Origin: an uncultured Hyphomicrobium sp.
GTDB taxonomy: Bacteria; Pseudomonadota; Alphaproteobacteria; Rhizobiales; Hyphomicrobiaceae
Assembly (NCBI GenBank): GCA_934555825.1
Contig: CAKTFJ010000006.1
Span: 1 to 64,000 of the forward strand
Direction: 5' to 3'
Length of the DNA: 64,000 nucleotides
Shown: positions 36,324 to 45,512 of the stretch, in pieces
How positions within the stretch are numbered: the first letter of the stretch is position 1
Layout: each line of letters starts with the position of its first letter
Notes under the pieces: model-generated
The model's input: only the letters and a program-made list of their open reading frames with translations
Databases searched by the model: none
What the model was told of the DNA's origin: nothing
Translations under genes and position numbers: made by a program

Positions 36324-37952
36324 CTAAAGCTTAATCTCCCAGTCCTTGAACAGGACGCCGATCAACGTTTCCGTTCGCGCCAGAATGCGGTCCGGCGTCC
36401 AGTCTCGCTCGTCCGCCACGTGCTTTGAGAGGAGGAAGTGGGAGCGCGCCAGGATGGGTTTCTTTTGCGCCCAGTCGAGCGTGTCGGCCTGCTGATTATC
36501 GCCGGGTGCGAGAAACGTGAGATTGCCGAGGCGGTGGGTGTAGCGCTGTACGGCCTCGCGCGAGGAGAAATGCGTCCGCCATCCGCTTTTCGGCGCATAC
36601 CCGCGCGGCAGAATGTGTTCGATCGTCACCGAATTGCGTTCGACGGGGCCGGGGTCTTGCCCAAGCGCGATGCTGATCCGCCGCAAAACGCGCCCTGAGT
36701 AATGCTTGGCGTCGAACGACGTGCTGCGGAGATTGAAAATCGCCGCATCGCGCAGGCGCGGCGTGATGTCGAGTTCCGTCATGCGCGACACCGTCACGCC
36801 ACGGTCGATCTCGCCCAGGAGGTGAATGATCCGGGTATGCTGCTTCGTCGGATCGAAGCCCGCGATCCGCATGATCCACACCAAGCGTTCGAGACGCTTG
36901 AAGAAGAGCAGCGTCTCTTCGGGAGGGCGGGTCTTTTCCAGCCACAGAAGTGCGGCGGGAACCCAGAGCTGCGGATCGACCCAACGGCAGCGCTCGGCAA
37001 GCTTGGGTAAGGGAGATGTGTCGCTCGCCTGCCGAAGCGCGGCAAGGCGCTCCGCAGCGGGGCGGAGTTCGCTGTCGAGGAAGCTGTGTCCTGCGCCTGG
37101 CGCATTGAATTTGAAGGTGTCGGCAATATCGATCTCTACCGGCTTGCCGCTGAGACGCCGTCGTTTGAGCAAGCGGATATGGCCGAGCAGCGCGTGCATA
37201 TCGGTTGCGCCGAGCGCTGCCTCGCAGTTTTCCCAGATCTTCTGGCAGGACGCGCGCTCGGCAGGCGGCACGATGGCGAGCAGGCTGAACTTAGCCCGAT
37301 CCGACTTCGAAAAATCGACCCGCGTTTCTTCCTCGGTGCGGAGCAGGCTCCAGGCCTCATCCTCGTCTTCGATCGAAGACACGATCACGCAGCACCGCTC
37401 CGCCAGATAGCCGATGAGCGCACGCCGAAGTTCTGGCGTGTATTCGCCGCCCGAAAGCTCAGCCCGGAGCGTATTGCGATTTTCGATGATGTTGCGCTCG
37501 CTTTCGGAGAGCGTCTCGAAGTCGATGGCGGGATCGATGGCCGTCGCGCCGGGCGCCTGCACGTAGCGTTCGCAGAACTCGGCCATCACGTCCTGCGGGC
37601 TGAGGCGCACGTCGTCTCCTCGGATAAAACCGTTGAGCCGGTCCTGCAGCTTCGCATCGCTTTCGAGGTCGCGCAGCACGGCGAACAGGAGCGTAAGCGA
37701 CATCACGCGCTGATGACCGTCGACGAGCGCAGCACTTGGCGCGTCAGCCTTTTTCGCCACCACCAGCTTGCCGAGGAAATAGGGCCGCTGCCCATCGTGT
37801 CGGCGCATTGCGCCCACGATGTCAGAAAGGAGGCGGCCGACCTCGGGCGTCTGCCAAGCATAGGCCCGCTGAAAATACGGCAGTCTGAAATGATAGGCGC
37901 CGGAAAATAAAGTCCCGAGAGGGACAACGCTCACCGAAATATAATCGTGCAC
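36324..37952 (-). CDS. DUF262-DUF1524 protein, GmrSD-like nuclease
   Basis: The GTG at 37952, preceded by AAGGGAAG, gives about 542 residues; the frame continues upstream without a start signal. The N-terminal DUF262 domain (ParB/Srx-like NTPase) has FRLPYFQRAYAW and the nucleotide motif as DGHQRVMSLTLL, where the usual DGQQR has His for the first Gln. The C-terminal DUF1524 domain carries the His-Me-finger nuclease motif (VTIEHILPRGY, then RLGNLTFLAPGDNQ). Fused proteins of this type include GmrSD, a type IV restriction enzyme that cuts modified phage DNA. No methylase is adjacent. A defence role is likely but not shown. Confidence 0.82.
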   Translation of the reverse strand: MHDYISVSVVPLGTLFSGAYHFRLPYFQRAYAWQTPEVGRLLSDIVGAMRRHDGQRPYFLGKLVVAKKADAPSAALVDGHQRVMSLTLLFAVLRDLESDAKLQDRLNGFIRGDDVRLSPQDVMAEFCERYVQAPGATAIDPAIDFETLSESERNIIENRNTLRAELSGGEYTPELRRALIGYLAERCCVIVSSIEDEDEAWSLLRTEEETRVDFSKSDRAKFSLLAIVPPAERASCQKIWENCEAALGATDMHALLGHIRLLKRRRLSGKPVEIDIADTFKFNAPGAGHSFLDSELRPAAERLAALRQASDTSPLPKLAERCRWVDPQLWVPAALLWLEKTRPPEETLLFFKRLERLVWIMRIAGFDPTKQHTRIIHLLGEIDRGVTVSRMTELDITPRLRDAAIFNLRSTSFDAKHYSGRVLRRISIALGQDPGPVERNSVTIEHILPRGYAPKSGWRTHFSSREAVQRYTHRLGNLTFLAPGDNQQADTLDWAQKKPILARSHFLLSKHVADERDWTPDRILARTETLIGVLFKDWEIKL

Positions 37953-38288
37953 GAGGGAACTTCCCTTGACTTCCTTTTGCTCCCGGACGCACGGCCCCTT
38001 CCCGCGTTTTGAGAACGCGAGTGGAACGTCGGAATTACCGTGAGCCCGCCCGTAACGTGACCTTTTCGTATTGAGTGGAAGCCCCTCCGCATCCCACCCG
38101 CTCAATGCTCTGAGTGTGCTATGCGCCATCCGCTGGCGCGCATCGGATTTTACACCACATCGACCGTCGGAGAACACCAGAATACGTCTGGCGTCGGCGG
38201 GGCCAGACGGACATAAGTCAAGACGCGTTTGGATTGCCTCAAAAAAGATGAGATCCCGGCGCCGGGGTCGAAGGACAGGAACCACACG
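37953..38288. other. Divergent intergenic region
   Basis: These 336 bases separate the DUF262 gene (minus) and the DUF952 gene (plus). The upstream extension of the DUF262 frame covers it, but its residues look non-coding (no ribosome-binding site, no family match). I see no RNA gene. It should contain the two promoters. Confidence 0.45.
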
Positions 38289-38633
38289 ATGATATTCAAG
38301 ATTGTCGGGCGGGAAGACTGGGACGCAGCCTCGTCCATGGGCGTCTATAGCGGATCGCCCGACGACGTGCGCGATGGCTTCATTCATTTCTCGACGGCGC
38401 AACAACTCGCGGGCACGGCCGCTCGCCATTTTCGTAATGTGGACGATCTTGTGCTCGTCGCGTTCGATGATGAGAGGTTGGGAGAGGTGCTGAGGTGGGA
38501 GCCGTCACGAGGTGGCCAACTGTTCCCGCATCTGTATGGGACGCTGCAAACCGGGCTCGCCCTTTGGGTGCGGCCATTGCCGTTGGGGGAAGATGGCGTG
38601 CCCAGCATACCGGAGGATGTCGCAGCATGTTGA
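38289..38633 (+). CDS. DUF952 family protein
   Basis: This 114-residue protein contains MIFKIVGREDWDAA, then GFIHFSTAQQLAGTAARHF and EVLRWEPSRGGQLFPHLYGTL. These are the defining blocks of DUF952, a fold related to ADP-ribosyl-transfer or PARP-like small domains. It overlaps pyrD by seven bases, and the DUF952-pyrD pair is common in Hyphomicrobiales. Its function is unknown. Confidence 0.9.
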   Translation: MIFKIVGREDWDAASSMGVYSGSPDDVRDGFIHFSTAQQLAGTAARHFRNVDDLVLVAFDDERLGEVLRWEPSRGGQLFPHLYGTLQTGLALWVRPLPLGEDGVPSIPEDVAAC

Positions 38634-39718
38634 GCGCGCTTGCCGGTCTCGCCCGCCCGATGCTCTTCGCTCTGGAGCCCGAGGCTGCGCACGAGGTTAC
38701 GCTGCGGGCGCTTGAACGTGGCATCTATCCGCGCGCCTCGTCGGCCCAGCATCCCGTGCTCAATGTCCCATTGTGGGGTCTGACGTTTCCTAATCCGCTC
38801 GGCGTCGCCGCGGGCTTCGACAAGGATGCACGGGTGCCCGATGCGGTGCTTGGGCTTGGTTGCGGATATGCCGAGATCGGCACCACCACTCCGAAGCCTC
38901 AACCAGGCAACCCTTCGCCGCGCGTGTTTCGGTTGATTTCGGAGCGCGCGGTCATCAACCGTCTCGGCTTCAATAACGGTGGCCATGCCAAAGCGCTGGA
39001 ACGCCTCAACACGCGTCCTCAGCGCGGCATCGTGGGTGTTAACATCGGCGCCAACAAGGAAAGCCGGGATCGCACGGCGGATTACGTTTCCGGTATCGAA
39101 GCGTTCTATGACGTCGCGAGCTACTTCACCGTTAACATCTCGTCGCCAAACACGCCGGGCCTGCGCGACTTGCAGGCGCCCGCGGCGCTGGACGAGCTTC
39201 TGGGCCGCGTCATGGCCGCCCGCGCGGCGAAGGTGGCGACAGGTAGCCCGCGCCGCCCCATTGTCGTGAAAATCGCGCCGGACCTTGCCGATGAGGATGT
39301 CGGCCCCGTCACGCAAGCGCTGGCCCGTCACAGCGTCGACGGCATCGCTGTCTCGAACACCACGCTCGCACGGCCGGCCGGTCTTGCAGATCGGGCGGCG
39401 GCGGAGGCCGGCGGTCTTTCCGGCCGACCGCTGTTTCACCGCTCGACCGTCATGCTGGCCCGCGTTCATCAGGTCACGGGCGGCAAGATCCCGCTGATCG
39501 GCATCGGCGGCATCGAAAGCGGCGAGACGGCGCTCGCCAAGATCGAAGCCGGCGCGAGCTTGCTGCAGCTCTACACCGGCCTCATCTATGAGGGGCCGAG
39601 CCTGATCGAGCGCATCACGACGCATCTCGCGGAAGTGTGCAAAGAGCGGAGCGTGTCGTCCATCACAGATCTCGTCGGCATCCGCGCCGCCGAATGGGCA
39701 GGCAAGTCGCTCGATTGA
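38627..39718 (+). CDS. pyrD: Dihydroorotate dehydrogenase (quinone) PyrD
   Basis: This 363-residue enzyme oxidises dihydroorotate to orotate in pyrimidine synthesis and passes electrons to ubiquinone. It is a class 2 enzyme. An N-terminal amphipathic helix gives membrane association (ARPMLFALEPEAAHEVTL). FMN-binding blocks are GVAAGFDKDARVPDAVLGLG and the GIGGIESGE region. The catalytic serine is in NISSPNTPGLR (S172/S173). The start ATG overlaps the DUF952 stop, and no other pyr genes are nearby. Confidence 0.96.
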   Translation: MLSALAGLARPMLFALEPEAAHEVTLRALERGIYPRASSAQHPVLNVPLWGLTFPNPLGVAAGFDKDARVPDAVLGLGCGYAEIGTTTPKPQPGNPSPRVFRLISERAVINRLGFNNGGHAKALERLNTRPQRGIVGVNIGANKESRDRTADYVSGIEAFYDVASYFTVNISSPNTPGLRDLQAPAALDELLGRVMAARAAKVATGSPRRPIVVKIAPDLADEDVGPVTQALARHSVDGIAVSNTTLARPAGLADRAAAEAGGLSGRPLFHRSTVMLARVHQVTGGKIPLIGIGGIESGETALAKIEAGASLLQLYTGLIYEGPSLIERITTHLAEVCKERSVSSITDLVGIRAAEWAGKSLD

Positions 39719-39727
39719 GGTGGCGGA

Positions 39728-40009
39728 TCAGCTTTCGCTCCCGCCCTTGGAGCGGCTCGCGGACACGAGACGGGTGATGAGCCAGATCGGCACCACGATC
39801 AGCGCGCCCAGCAGCAGGTATTGAAGCAGCCATTCGACCGCGCCGAAGCCGAGGTCGTAGATATTGCGCAACAGTTGGTTGATCCGGTCGAAGAAATTAC
39901 CGAGGTCGATGCCGAGCGCGCTCATGACGATGCCGACGGCAATCGAGATGAGGGCGAGACGGATCAGGACCCCAAGCGGGTTTCCGCCGAAAAACGTGTT
40001 ACGATCCAT
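39728..40009 (-). CDS. DUF6460 small membrane protein
   Basis: The ATG at 40009, with GGAAG upstream, gives 93 residues. The start DRNTFFGGNPLGVLIRLA and two hydrophobic helices (LALISIAVGIVMSALGI; VEWLLQYLLLGALIVVPIWLI) match the DUF6460 family of small inner-membrane proteins in Hyphomicrobiales. An ATG at 40024 is an alternative. It converges with pyrD, nine bases apart. Function unknown. Confidence 0.82.
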   Translation of the reverse strand: MDRNTFFGGNPLGVLIRLALISIAVGIVMSALGIDLGNFFDRINQLLRNIYDLGFGAVEWLLQYLLLGALIVVPIWLITRLVSASRSKGGSES

Positions 40010-40090
40010 GAGGCTGACTTCCATGCGCGAACGGAGCGAGACGGGCTAACCGTCTAGCATGGCACAGGCTCTGAGCGAAGGACGTCTTGC

Positions 40091-42730
40091 GTGGGTGGCG
40101 TATCGGAGAAGGCGAAGGGCAAGCGCACGGCAGGAGTAAAGCCGCCGCAGCGGACGCCAAAAAAGGCGATATCTCCCGCGGCCACGCAGTCCACGCCGGC
40201 CCTTCCCAAGCCGTTCACGGATTGGTTCGCGCGCCGCGGCTGGCGCCCGCGAGACCATCAGGTCGCGCTGCTCGAACAGTCCCGCTCGCGTCGCTCTACG
40301 CTGCTTGTCGCGCCGACCGGTGCGGGCAAAACCATGGCCGGCTTCCTGCCGAGCCTGATTTCGATTTCGGATGCGCCGAGCCGCCGGGCTGGTGAAGCGG
40401 GAAGCGGTCTCCACACGCTCTACATCTCCCCGCTCAAGGCGCTCGCCGAGGACATCGCCCGCAACCTCGTCGCCCCCGTCGCGGAAATGGGGCTCAAGGT
40501 CCGCATCGAAACGCGCTCGGGCGACACCTCCACCGCGCGTCGTGCGCGGCAGCGCGTGAAGCCGCCGCACATTCTCCTCACGACGCCGGAGCAGGTGGCT
40601 CTGATGTTGTCGAGCGAGGATGCGGGTTACGTCTTCGGCAGTCTCGACACTGTGATTCTGGACGAGTTGCACGCGCTCGCACCTTCGAAGCGCGGCGATC
40701 TCCTGGCGTTGGGCCTTGCGCGTCTCAACACGCTTGCTCCAAACCTCATCACGCTCGGCCTTTCCGCAACCGTCGCCCGCCCTTCCGAGCTTCGGAGCTA
40801 TCTCTGCCCGCAGACCGCGCCGGAGCGGATCTGCGAGATGTCGGATCTCGTCGTTGCGGCCGGGGGGGCCGATCCCTCGATTGAAATACTCGAAATCGAG
40901 GAGCCGGTTCCGTGGGGTGGCCATTCCGCGCGCTATGCGATGGCTGAGATTTACCGTGCAATCGAACGACACCGCACAACGCTGGTATTCGTGAACACAC
41001 GAATGCAGGCCGAGATGGTGTTCCAGGAGCTGTGGAGCCTCAACGAGGCGGCGCTTCCCATCGCGCTCCACCACGGCTCGCTCGACAAGGCCCGCCGTCT
41101 CAAGGTGGAAGCCGCAATGGAAAGCGGGTCCCTTCGCGCCGTGGTCGCCACCTCCACGCTGGATCTCGGCATCGACTGGGGCGACGTCGATCTCGTCGTG
41201 AACGTGGGGGCGCCGAAGGGCGCGTCGCGGCTTGCGCAGCGCATTGGTCGCGCCAACCACCGCCTGGATGAGCCGTCGGCCGCCCTTCTCGTCCCTGCCA
41301 ACCGCTTCGAGGTTCTGGAGTGCCGCGCCGCACTCGATGCCGCCAAAGCGGGCGAACAGGATACGGTCGTCGCGCGTTCGGGTGCGCTTGATGTTCTGGC
41401 CCAGCACGTGCTTGGCACGGCCTGCGCCGGGCCCTTCCGTGCAGATGTGCTTTATGACGAGGTGCGCAGGGCAACGCCCTATGCAAACCTCACCCGCACG
41501 CGCTTCGACCGTGTGGTGGAATTCGTCTCGACCGGCGGCTACGCGCTGAAATCCTACGAGCGGTTCGCGCGCTTGCGGCCCACGGATGACGGCGGCCTGC
41601 GTCTCGCGCATCCCTCGCTGATCCGCCAATACCGCATGAATGCGGGCACCATCGTAGAAGCGCCGATGATCAAGGTGCGCCTCGTCGGTCGCCGCCGCGC
41701 GGGCAAGACGGGGCGTCCCGATGGACCGCGTCCACTGATGGGCGGCAAAGTTCTGGGCGAGGTGGAAGAATACTTTGTCGAGCAACTCTCGCCGGGCATG
41801 ACGTTCGTGTTTGCGGGAGAAATCCTTCGCTTCGAAGGGCTCGCGGATACGGAAGCCTATGTCACGCGCGCACCTGGCGCCGATGCGATGATCCCGAGCT
41901 ACGCGGGTGGCAAGTTCCCGCTTTCTACACATCTCGCAAAGCGCGTGCGCGCCATGCTGGCAGACAGCGCGCAATGGTCGAGCCTGCCGACGCCCGTCGC
42001 GGACTGGCTGCGCTTGCAGCAAGACGCCTCTGCACTGCCCGGTGTGGACGACGTGCTGATCGAGACCTTTCCTCGCCGCGGACGCCATTTCCTGATCGCC
42101 TATCCGTTCGAAGGCCGTCTCGCGCATCAGACACTCGGCATGCTCCTGACGAGACGCCTGGAGCGCGCGGGCGCTCGGCCTCTTGGCTTCGTCGCTAACG
42201 ATTACGGACTTGCGGTCTGGGGTCTCGGCGATCTTACGGGGCGGATCGCGGACGGAAGTCTCGACCTCGCGAACCTGTTCGCGGAGGACATGCTGGGCGA
42301 CGACCTCGAAGCCTGGCTTGCGGAAAGCAGCCTCATGCGCCGCACGTTCCGCACCGTCGCGGTCATTGCAGGCTTGGTCGAGCGGCGTTTTCCGGGCCGC
42401 GAAAAGAGCGGTCGGCAGGTCACAATGTCCACGGATCTCATCTACGACGTGCTCCGCCGCCATGATCCCGGCCATATTCTGCTGGAAGCCGCGTGGGAGG
42501 ATGCGGCCACCGGGCTGTTGGACATCGCCCGTCTCGGCCGATTCCTGGCGCGCATCCGCGGGCGAATCAGGCATCAAGCTCTGGAGCGGGTTTCTCCGCT
42601 CGCTGTGCCGGTGCTACTCGAAATCGGCGTCGAGCCGGTCGCCCGGTTGACGCGAGAAGACCTTCTGCGAGACGCGGCCGCGGAATTGATCGCGGAAGCC
42701 ACTGCAAAAGCGGGGACACACGAGACGTGA
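40091..42730 (+). CDS. Ligase-associated DEXH-box DNA helicase (Lhr-type)
   Basis: This 879-residue superfamily 2 helicase has a basic N-terminal tail, Walker A LVAPTGAGKT near residue 74 and DELH in VILDELHALAPSKRG. Motif III/VI-like blocks are LSATVARP, LDLGIDWGDVDLVV and RIGRANHRL. The C-terminal half is the Lhr core/winged-helix region. Bacterial proteins of this type are encoded with an ATP-dependent ligase, an exonuclease and PdeM in a DNA damage response cluster. Here only pdeM follows (GTGA overlap). It should unwind or remodel damaged DNA with 3'-5' polarity as known for Lhr. Confidence 0.92.
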   Translation: MGGVSEKAKGKRTAGVKPPQRTPKKAISPAATQSTPALPKPFTDWFARRGWRPRDHQVALLEQSRSRRSTLLVAPTGAGKTMAGFLPSLISISDAPSRRAGEAGSGLHTLYISPLKALAEDIARNLVAPVAEMGLKVRIETRSGDTSTARRARQRVKPPHILLTTPEQVALMLSSEDAGYVFGSLDTVILDELHALAPSKRGDLLALGLARLNTLAPNLITLGLSATVARPSELRSYLCPQTAPERICEMSDLVVAAGGADPSIEILEIEEPVPWGGHSARYAMAEIYRAIERHRTTLVFVNTRMQAEMVFQELWSLNEAALPIALHHGSLDKARRLKVEAAMESGSLRAVVATSTLDLGIDWGDVDLVVNVGAPKGASRLAQRIGRANHRLDEPSAALLVPANRFEVLECRAALDAAKAGEQDTVVARSGALDVLAQHVLGTACAGPFRADVLYDEVRRATPYANLTRTRFDRVVEFVSTGGYALKSYERFARLRPTDDGGLRLAHPSLIRQYRMNAGTIVEAPMIKVRLVGRRRAGKTGRPDGPRPLMGGKVLGEVEEYFVEQLSPGMTFVFAGEILRFEGLADTEAYVTRAPGADAMIPSYAGGKFPLSTHLAKRVRAMLADSAQWSSLPTPVADWLRLQQDASALPGVDDVLIETFPRRGRHFLIAYPFEGRLAHQTLGMLLTRRLERAGARPLGFVANDYGLAVWGLGDLTGRIADGSLDLANLFAEDMLGDDLEAWLAESSLMRRTFRTVAVIAGLVERRFPGREKSGRQVTMSTDLIYDVLRRHDPGHILLEAAWEDAATGLLDIARLGRFLARIRGRIRHQALERVSPLAVPVLLEIGVEPVARLTREDLLRDAAAELIAEATAKAGTHET

Positions 42731-43467
42731 GAAACGCGACACAGCTTCTGGCGCTCAAACCGGAGCGCCTCGACGTCGGCGAGTTCAGCCGGCAGCCGCT
42801 CTCGGTGTCGGGCCTCGCCTTCGTCGCCGATGTCTCGGGCGCGCTCTACTGGCCGGCCGAGAACGCGCTGATCGTCGCAGATCTGCATCTCGAAAAGGGA
42901 TCGGCCTTCGCCGCGCGCGGCATCATGCTGCCGCCCTACGACACGTCCGCCACGCTCGAACGTCTCGCTGCGACCCTCGATGCCTACAACGCAGAAACGG
43001 TCATCTGCCTGGGCGACAGCTTCCACGACAACGGCGCGGACGGGCGCATGGCGGCGGAGGATCGTGAGACGCTCTCGATCCTGCAAGAAGACCGCGAATG
43101 GATCTGGATTACTGGCAATCACGATACTGCCATTCCGGAGTGCTTCGGCGGTCATGTGCTTCCGGAGTTGAATGTTTCGGGTCTCACCTTCCGGCATGAG
43201 CCGGCGCAAGGCCGTGTCACGCACGAGATCGCGGGCCACCTGCATCCCGCCGCGCGTGTGTCCTTCCATGGCCACGTCATCCGCCGGCCCTGCTTCGTCG
43301 GTAACGGCAATCGTCTTGTGTTGCCGGCCTTCGGCACCTACGCAGGCGGGCTCAACGTGCTCGACGACGCCTTCGCGCCGGTGTTCGGTTCGGACGGTGT
43401 CTCGGTTTTGGTCCTGGGCCAGGAAGGGCTCTATCCCATCGCCCCGCGCCTCCTGAAAGAGGACTGA
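42727..43467 (+). CDS. pdeM: Ligase-associated DNA damage endonuclease PdeM
   Basis: This 246-residue metallophosphoesterase shows the full ligand set: DLHLEKG, LGDSFHDNG, GNHD, then GHLHPAARV. The GTG start overlaps the helicase stop (GTGA). PdeM works with the Lhr-type helicase in bacterial DNA repair. The two-metal site is complete. It converges with the TIGR02186 gene eight bases away, with no terminator between them. Confidence 0.93.
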   Translation: MRNATQLLALKPERLDVGEFSRQPLSVSGLAFVADVSGALYWPAENALIVADLHLEKGSAFAARGIMLPPYDTSATLERLAATLDAYNAETVICLGDSFHDNGADGRMAAEDRETLSILQEDREWIWITGNHDTAIPECFGGHVLPELNVSGLTFRHEPAQGRVTHEIAGHLHPAARVSFHGHVIRRPCFVGNGNRLVLPAFGTYAGGLNVLDDAFAPVFGSDGVSVLVLGQEGLYPIAPRLLKED

Positions 43468-43475
43468 GCGCGCCT

Positions 43476-44417
43476 CTACGCAGCCGTCTTGCGCCGGAAC
43501 GCCGCCGAGGCGAGCAGCCCCGCAATCACTGCGACCATGACGGTGAACAGGCCGTAGAGCGCCGGATGGCGCATGGCAAACCAATAGATCCAGAGTTCGA
43601 GGCCTTCGCGCTCCAGCCGAACCCGCTGTTGAAACGTGCTCAGAACTTCGCCCTCCCGGAACAGATAGACGCGCGCAGTCAGCGGCCCGACGGGAACGTG
43701 CGCCGGCAGTGCGATGGAGGCGCGAAACAGGCTCTTTCCGATGAAGATCACGGCATAGTCGGCCTTGAGATAGAGGCCGTCCTGCTCGCGGCGGCGCACC
43801 ACCGCTTCCTTGAAGTTTTTGGCTTCGGCGGGTTCCGTTCGGATGACGGAGCGCGCAGCGGGTGACAGCCGCACATAGTCGAGACCGATTGCGTGCGCTT
43901 CGAGAAAATTCTCGTCCGCGATTTCCTCGATCGGCCGCGTGGAGGCGATGGCGTAGTAGCTCGGCGCGCTCTCGAAATCGAAAGAGTCGGTGTTGACCCA
44001 TAGCCCTGCGACGTTCGACTTGCGCCGTGCGACCACGGGTTCGGGAATGCCTTCCAGTACGACGATCACATCATAGTAGCCCGCCTCCGCGCTCGGCTGC
44101 CGGCTGTTCAGCACGGAGCCGAAGACGACGATCTCTGTGCCCGTGAAAGCCGACGTGATCGCGATGGCCCGGCTGGAGACATCGGCTTCCACTGTCTCGC
44201 GCGGAAGTGGCAGCGTCTCGCCACGCGTGCCAGCCGGCGCCGCCTTCTGCATACGCTGGACGACGCGGCGCGAATCTTCGTGGCCCCGTGCGAGCGTCTG
44301 TGCCTCCGCGCCGCTCGCGAAATGCCATGTATCGCCCGCGAGGGCGATAAGGAGTGTACCGCCCGCGAGGGCGATAAAGAGCGCGCCGGTCGCGCAGAGA
44401 ATGCGGGAAAGCCTCAT
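43476..44417 (-). CDS. TIGR02186 family exported membrane protein
   Basis: This 313-residue protein has an N-terminal signal/membrane segment (LFIALAGGTLLIALAGDTW), a beta-rich periplasmic domain and a C-terminal helix (LYGLFTVMVAVIAGLLASAAF). Blocks such as VSSRAIAITSAFTGTEIVVFGS and DYAVIFIGKSLFRASIALP are those of TIGR02186, always encoded beside a TauE/SafE (TSUP) transporter. It overlaps that gene by four bases. The signal segment contains a 27-base near-exact duplication, giving two copies of LIALAG-like sequence. The family is thought to assist the transporter; this is not proven. Confidence 0.87.
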   Translation of the reverse strand: MRLSRILCATGALFIALAGGTLLIALAGDTWHFASGAEAQTLARGHEDSRRVVQRMQKAAPAGTRGETLPLPRETVEADVSSRAIAITSAFTGTEIVVFGSVLNSRQPSAEAGYYDVIVVLEGIPEPVVARRKSNVAGLWVNTDSFDFESAPSYYAIASTRPIEEIADENFLEAHAIGLDYVRLSPAARSVIRTEPAEAKNFKEAVVRRREQDGLYLKADYAVIFIGKSLFRASIALPAHVPVGPLTARVYLFREGEVLSTFQQRVRLEREGLELWIYWFAMRHPALYGLFTVMVAVIAGLLASAAFRRKTAA

Positions 44418-45346
44418 GGCGCTCCCCCGAACGAGGTGGCGATGCTGTAGAGATCGGCCGGTGTCGCGACCAGATCCCAGCCGATGCGGACGCAGACGAG
44501 CAGAACAAGCGCCGCGAGCAGCAGCCGCAGTTGCTCGCCCTTGAGGCGCGCGCCCGCTGCCGCGCCATATTGCGCGCCGATCACGCCGCTGACGATGAGG
44601 ATGAGCGCCAGCACCACGTCCACGCTGTAGTTCTCGGTCGCATGCATCACTGTCGTCAGCGCGGCAACAAACACGATTTGAAACAGCGACGTGCCGATCA
44701 CGACGTTCGTGGGCATCCTGAGAAGATAGATCATCGCGGGCACCATGATGAAGCCGCCGCCCGCCCCGATGATGGCGCCGAGAAACCCGACAAAAGCACC
44801 GATGGCAAGCGGAGGAATGGCGCTGATGTAGAGCTTCGAGCGGTGAAACCGCATTTTGAAAGGCAGCCGGTGAATCCAGTTGTGCTGGCCGGAACTGCGC
44901 GCGAGCGAGGGACGCTGCTGCGTCTGCGCACGCTGAATGGCGCCAACCGCCTCGATCAGCATCAACGTTCCGATCACGCCGAGGAACGTGACGTAAGCGA
45001 GGGCGACGAAAAGATCGAACTGCCCGGCAAGCCGCAGAATACGCACCATCTGCACGCCGATGACGGAGCCCACGATGCCGCCTGCGAGCAGCACCAGCCC
45101 CATCTTGATGTCGACATTGTTGCGTTGCCATTGCGCAATAGCGCCGGAGACGGATGAGGCCACGATCTGGGCGGCCGCCGTGCCCACGGCGACAGGCGTG
45201 GGAATGCCGGAAAAGATGAGGAGCGGTGTTAGAAGAAAGCCGCCGCCCACGCCGAACAGGCCGGAAAGAAACCCCACGGCAGAGCCCATGCCCAGGAACA
45301 GCAGCACGTTGGCGGGCATCTCGGCGATCGGCAGATAGATATGCAT
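44414..45346 (-). CDS. TauE/SafE (TSUP) family permease
   Basis: This 310-residue permease has eight to nine hydrophobic helices in two repeated halves, each carrying the family motif (GLFGVGGGFLLTPLL near residue 29 and GAIIGAGGGFIMVPAMI near residue 186). It should carry sulphur-containing or organic anions across the inner membrane. It is coupled to the TIGR02186 gene. The next gene upstream is the PodJ-like gene, separated by a hairpin and a repeat tract. Confidence 0.92.
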   Translation of the reverse strand: MHIYLPIAEMPANVLLFLGMGSAVGFLSGLFGVGGGFLLTPLLIFSGIPTPVAVGTAAAQIVASSVSGAIAQWQRNNVDIKMGLVLLAGGIVGSVIGVQMVRILRLAGQFDLFVALAYVTFLGVIGTLMLIEAVGAIQRAQTQQRPSLARSSGQHNWIHRLPFKMRFHRSKLYISAIPPLAIGAFVGFLGAIIGAGGGFIMVPAMIYLLRMPTNVVIGTSLFQIVFVAALTTVMHATENYSVDVVLALILIVSGVIGAQYGAAAGARLKGEQLRLLLAALVLLVCVRIGWDLVATPADLYSIATSFGGAP

Positions 45347-45432
45347 TACGGAAAGTGGTGCTCGACCGGGCTCGCAGGATGGGAAAATGGGCGTCAGCGC
45401 AGGGGAGGCCTGGGCCGTATGCCGAGAAATGC

Positions 45433-45459
45433 ATACGGGGGCCTTTTGCGCCCCCGTAT
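45433..45459 (-). terminator. Hairpin downstream of PodJ-like gene
   Basis: ATACGGGGGC (45433-45442), a seven-base loop and GCCCCCGTAT (45450-45459) form a strong 10-bp stem. It lies about 90 bases after the stop of the minus-strand Sel1 gene. On the minus strand a short TTTCTC follows, so the U-tract is weak. Confidence 0.6.
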
Positions 45460-45512
45460 CGTATTGAACCTTGAGTGCAAGCGCCAGTCTTGCGACCGAC
45501 CGCGGCCGAAGT

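Noticed and set aside
38384-39625. 413-residue antisense frame over pyrD
   Set aside because: It is the shadow of pyrD; pyrD has full active-site motifs.
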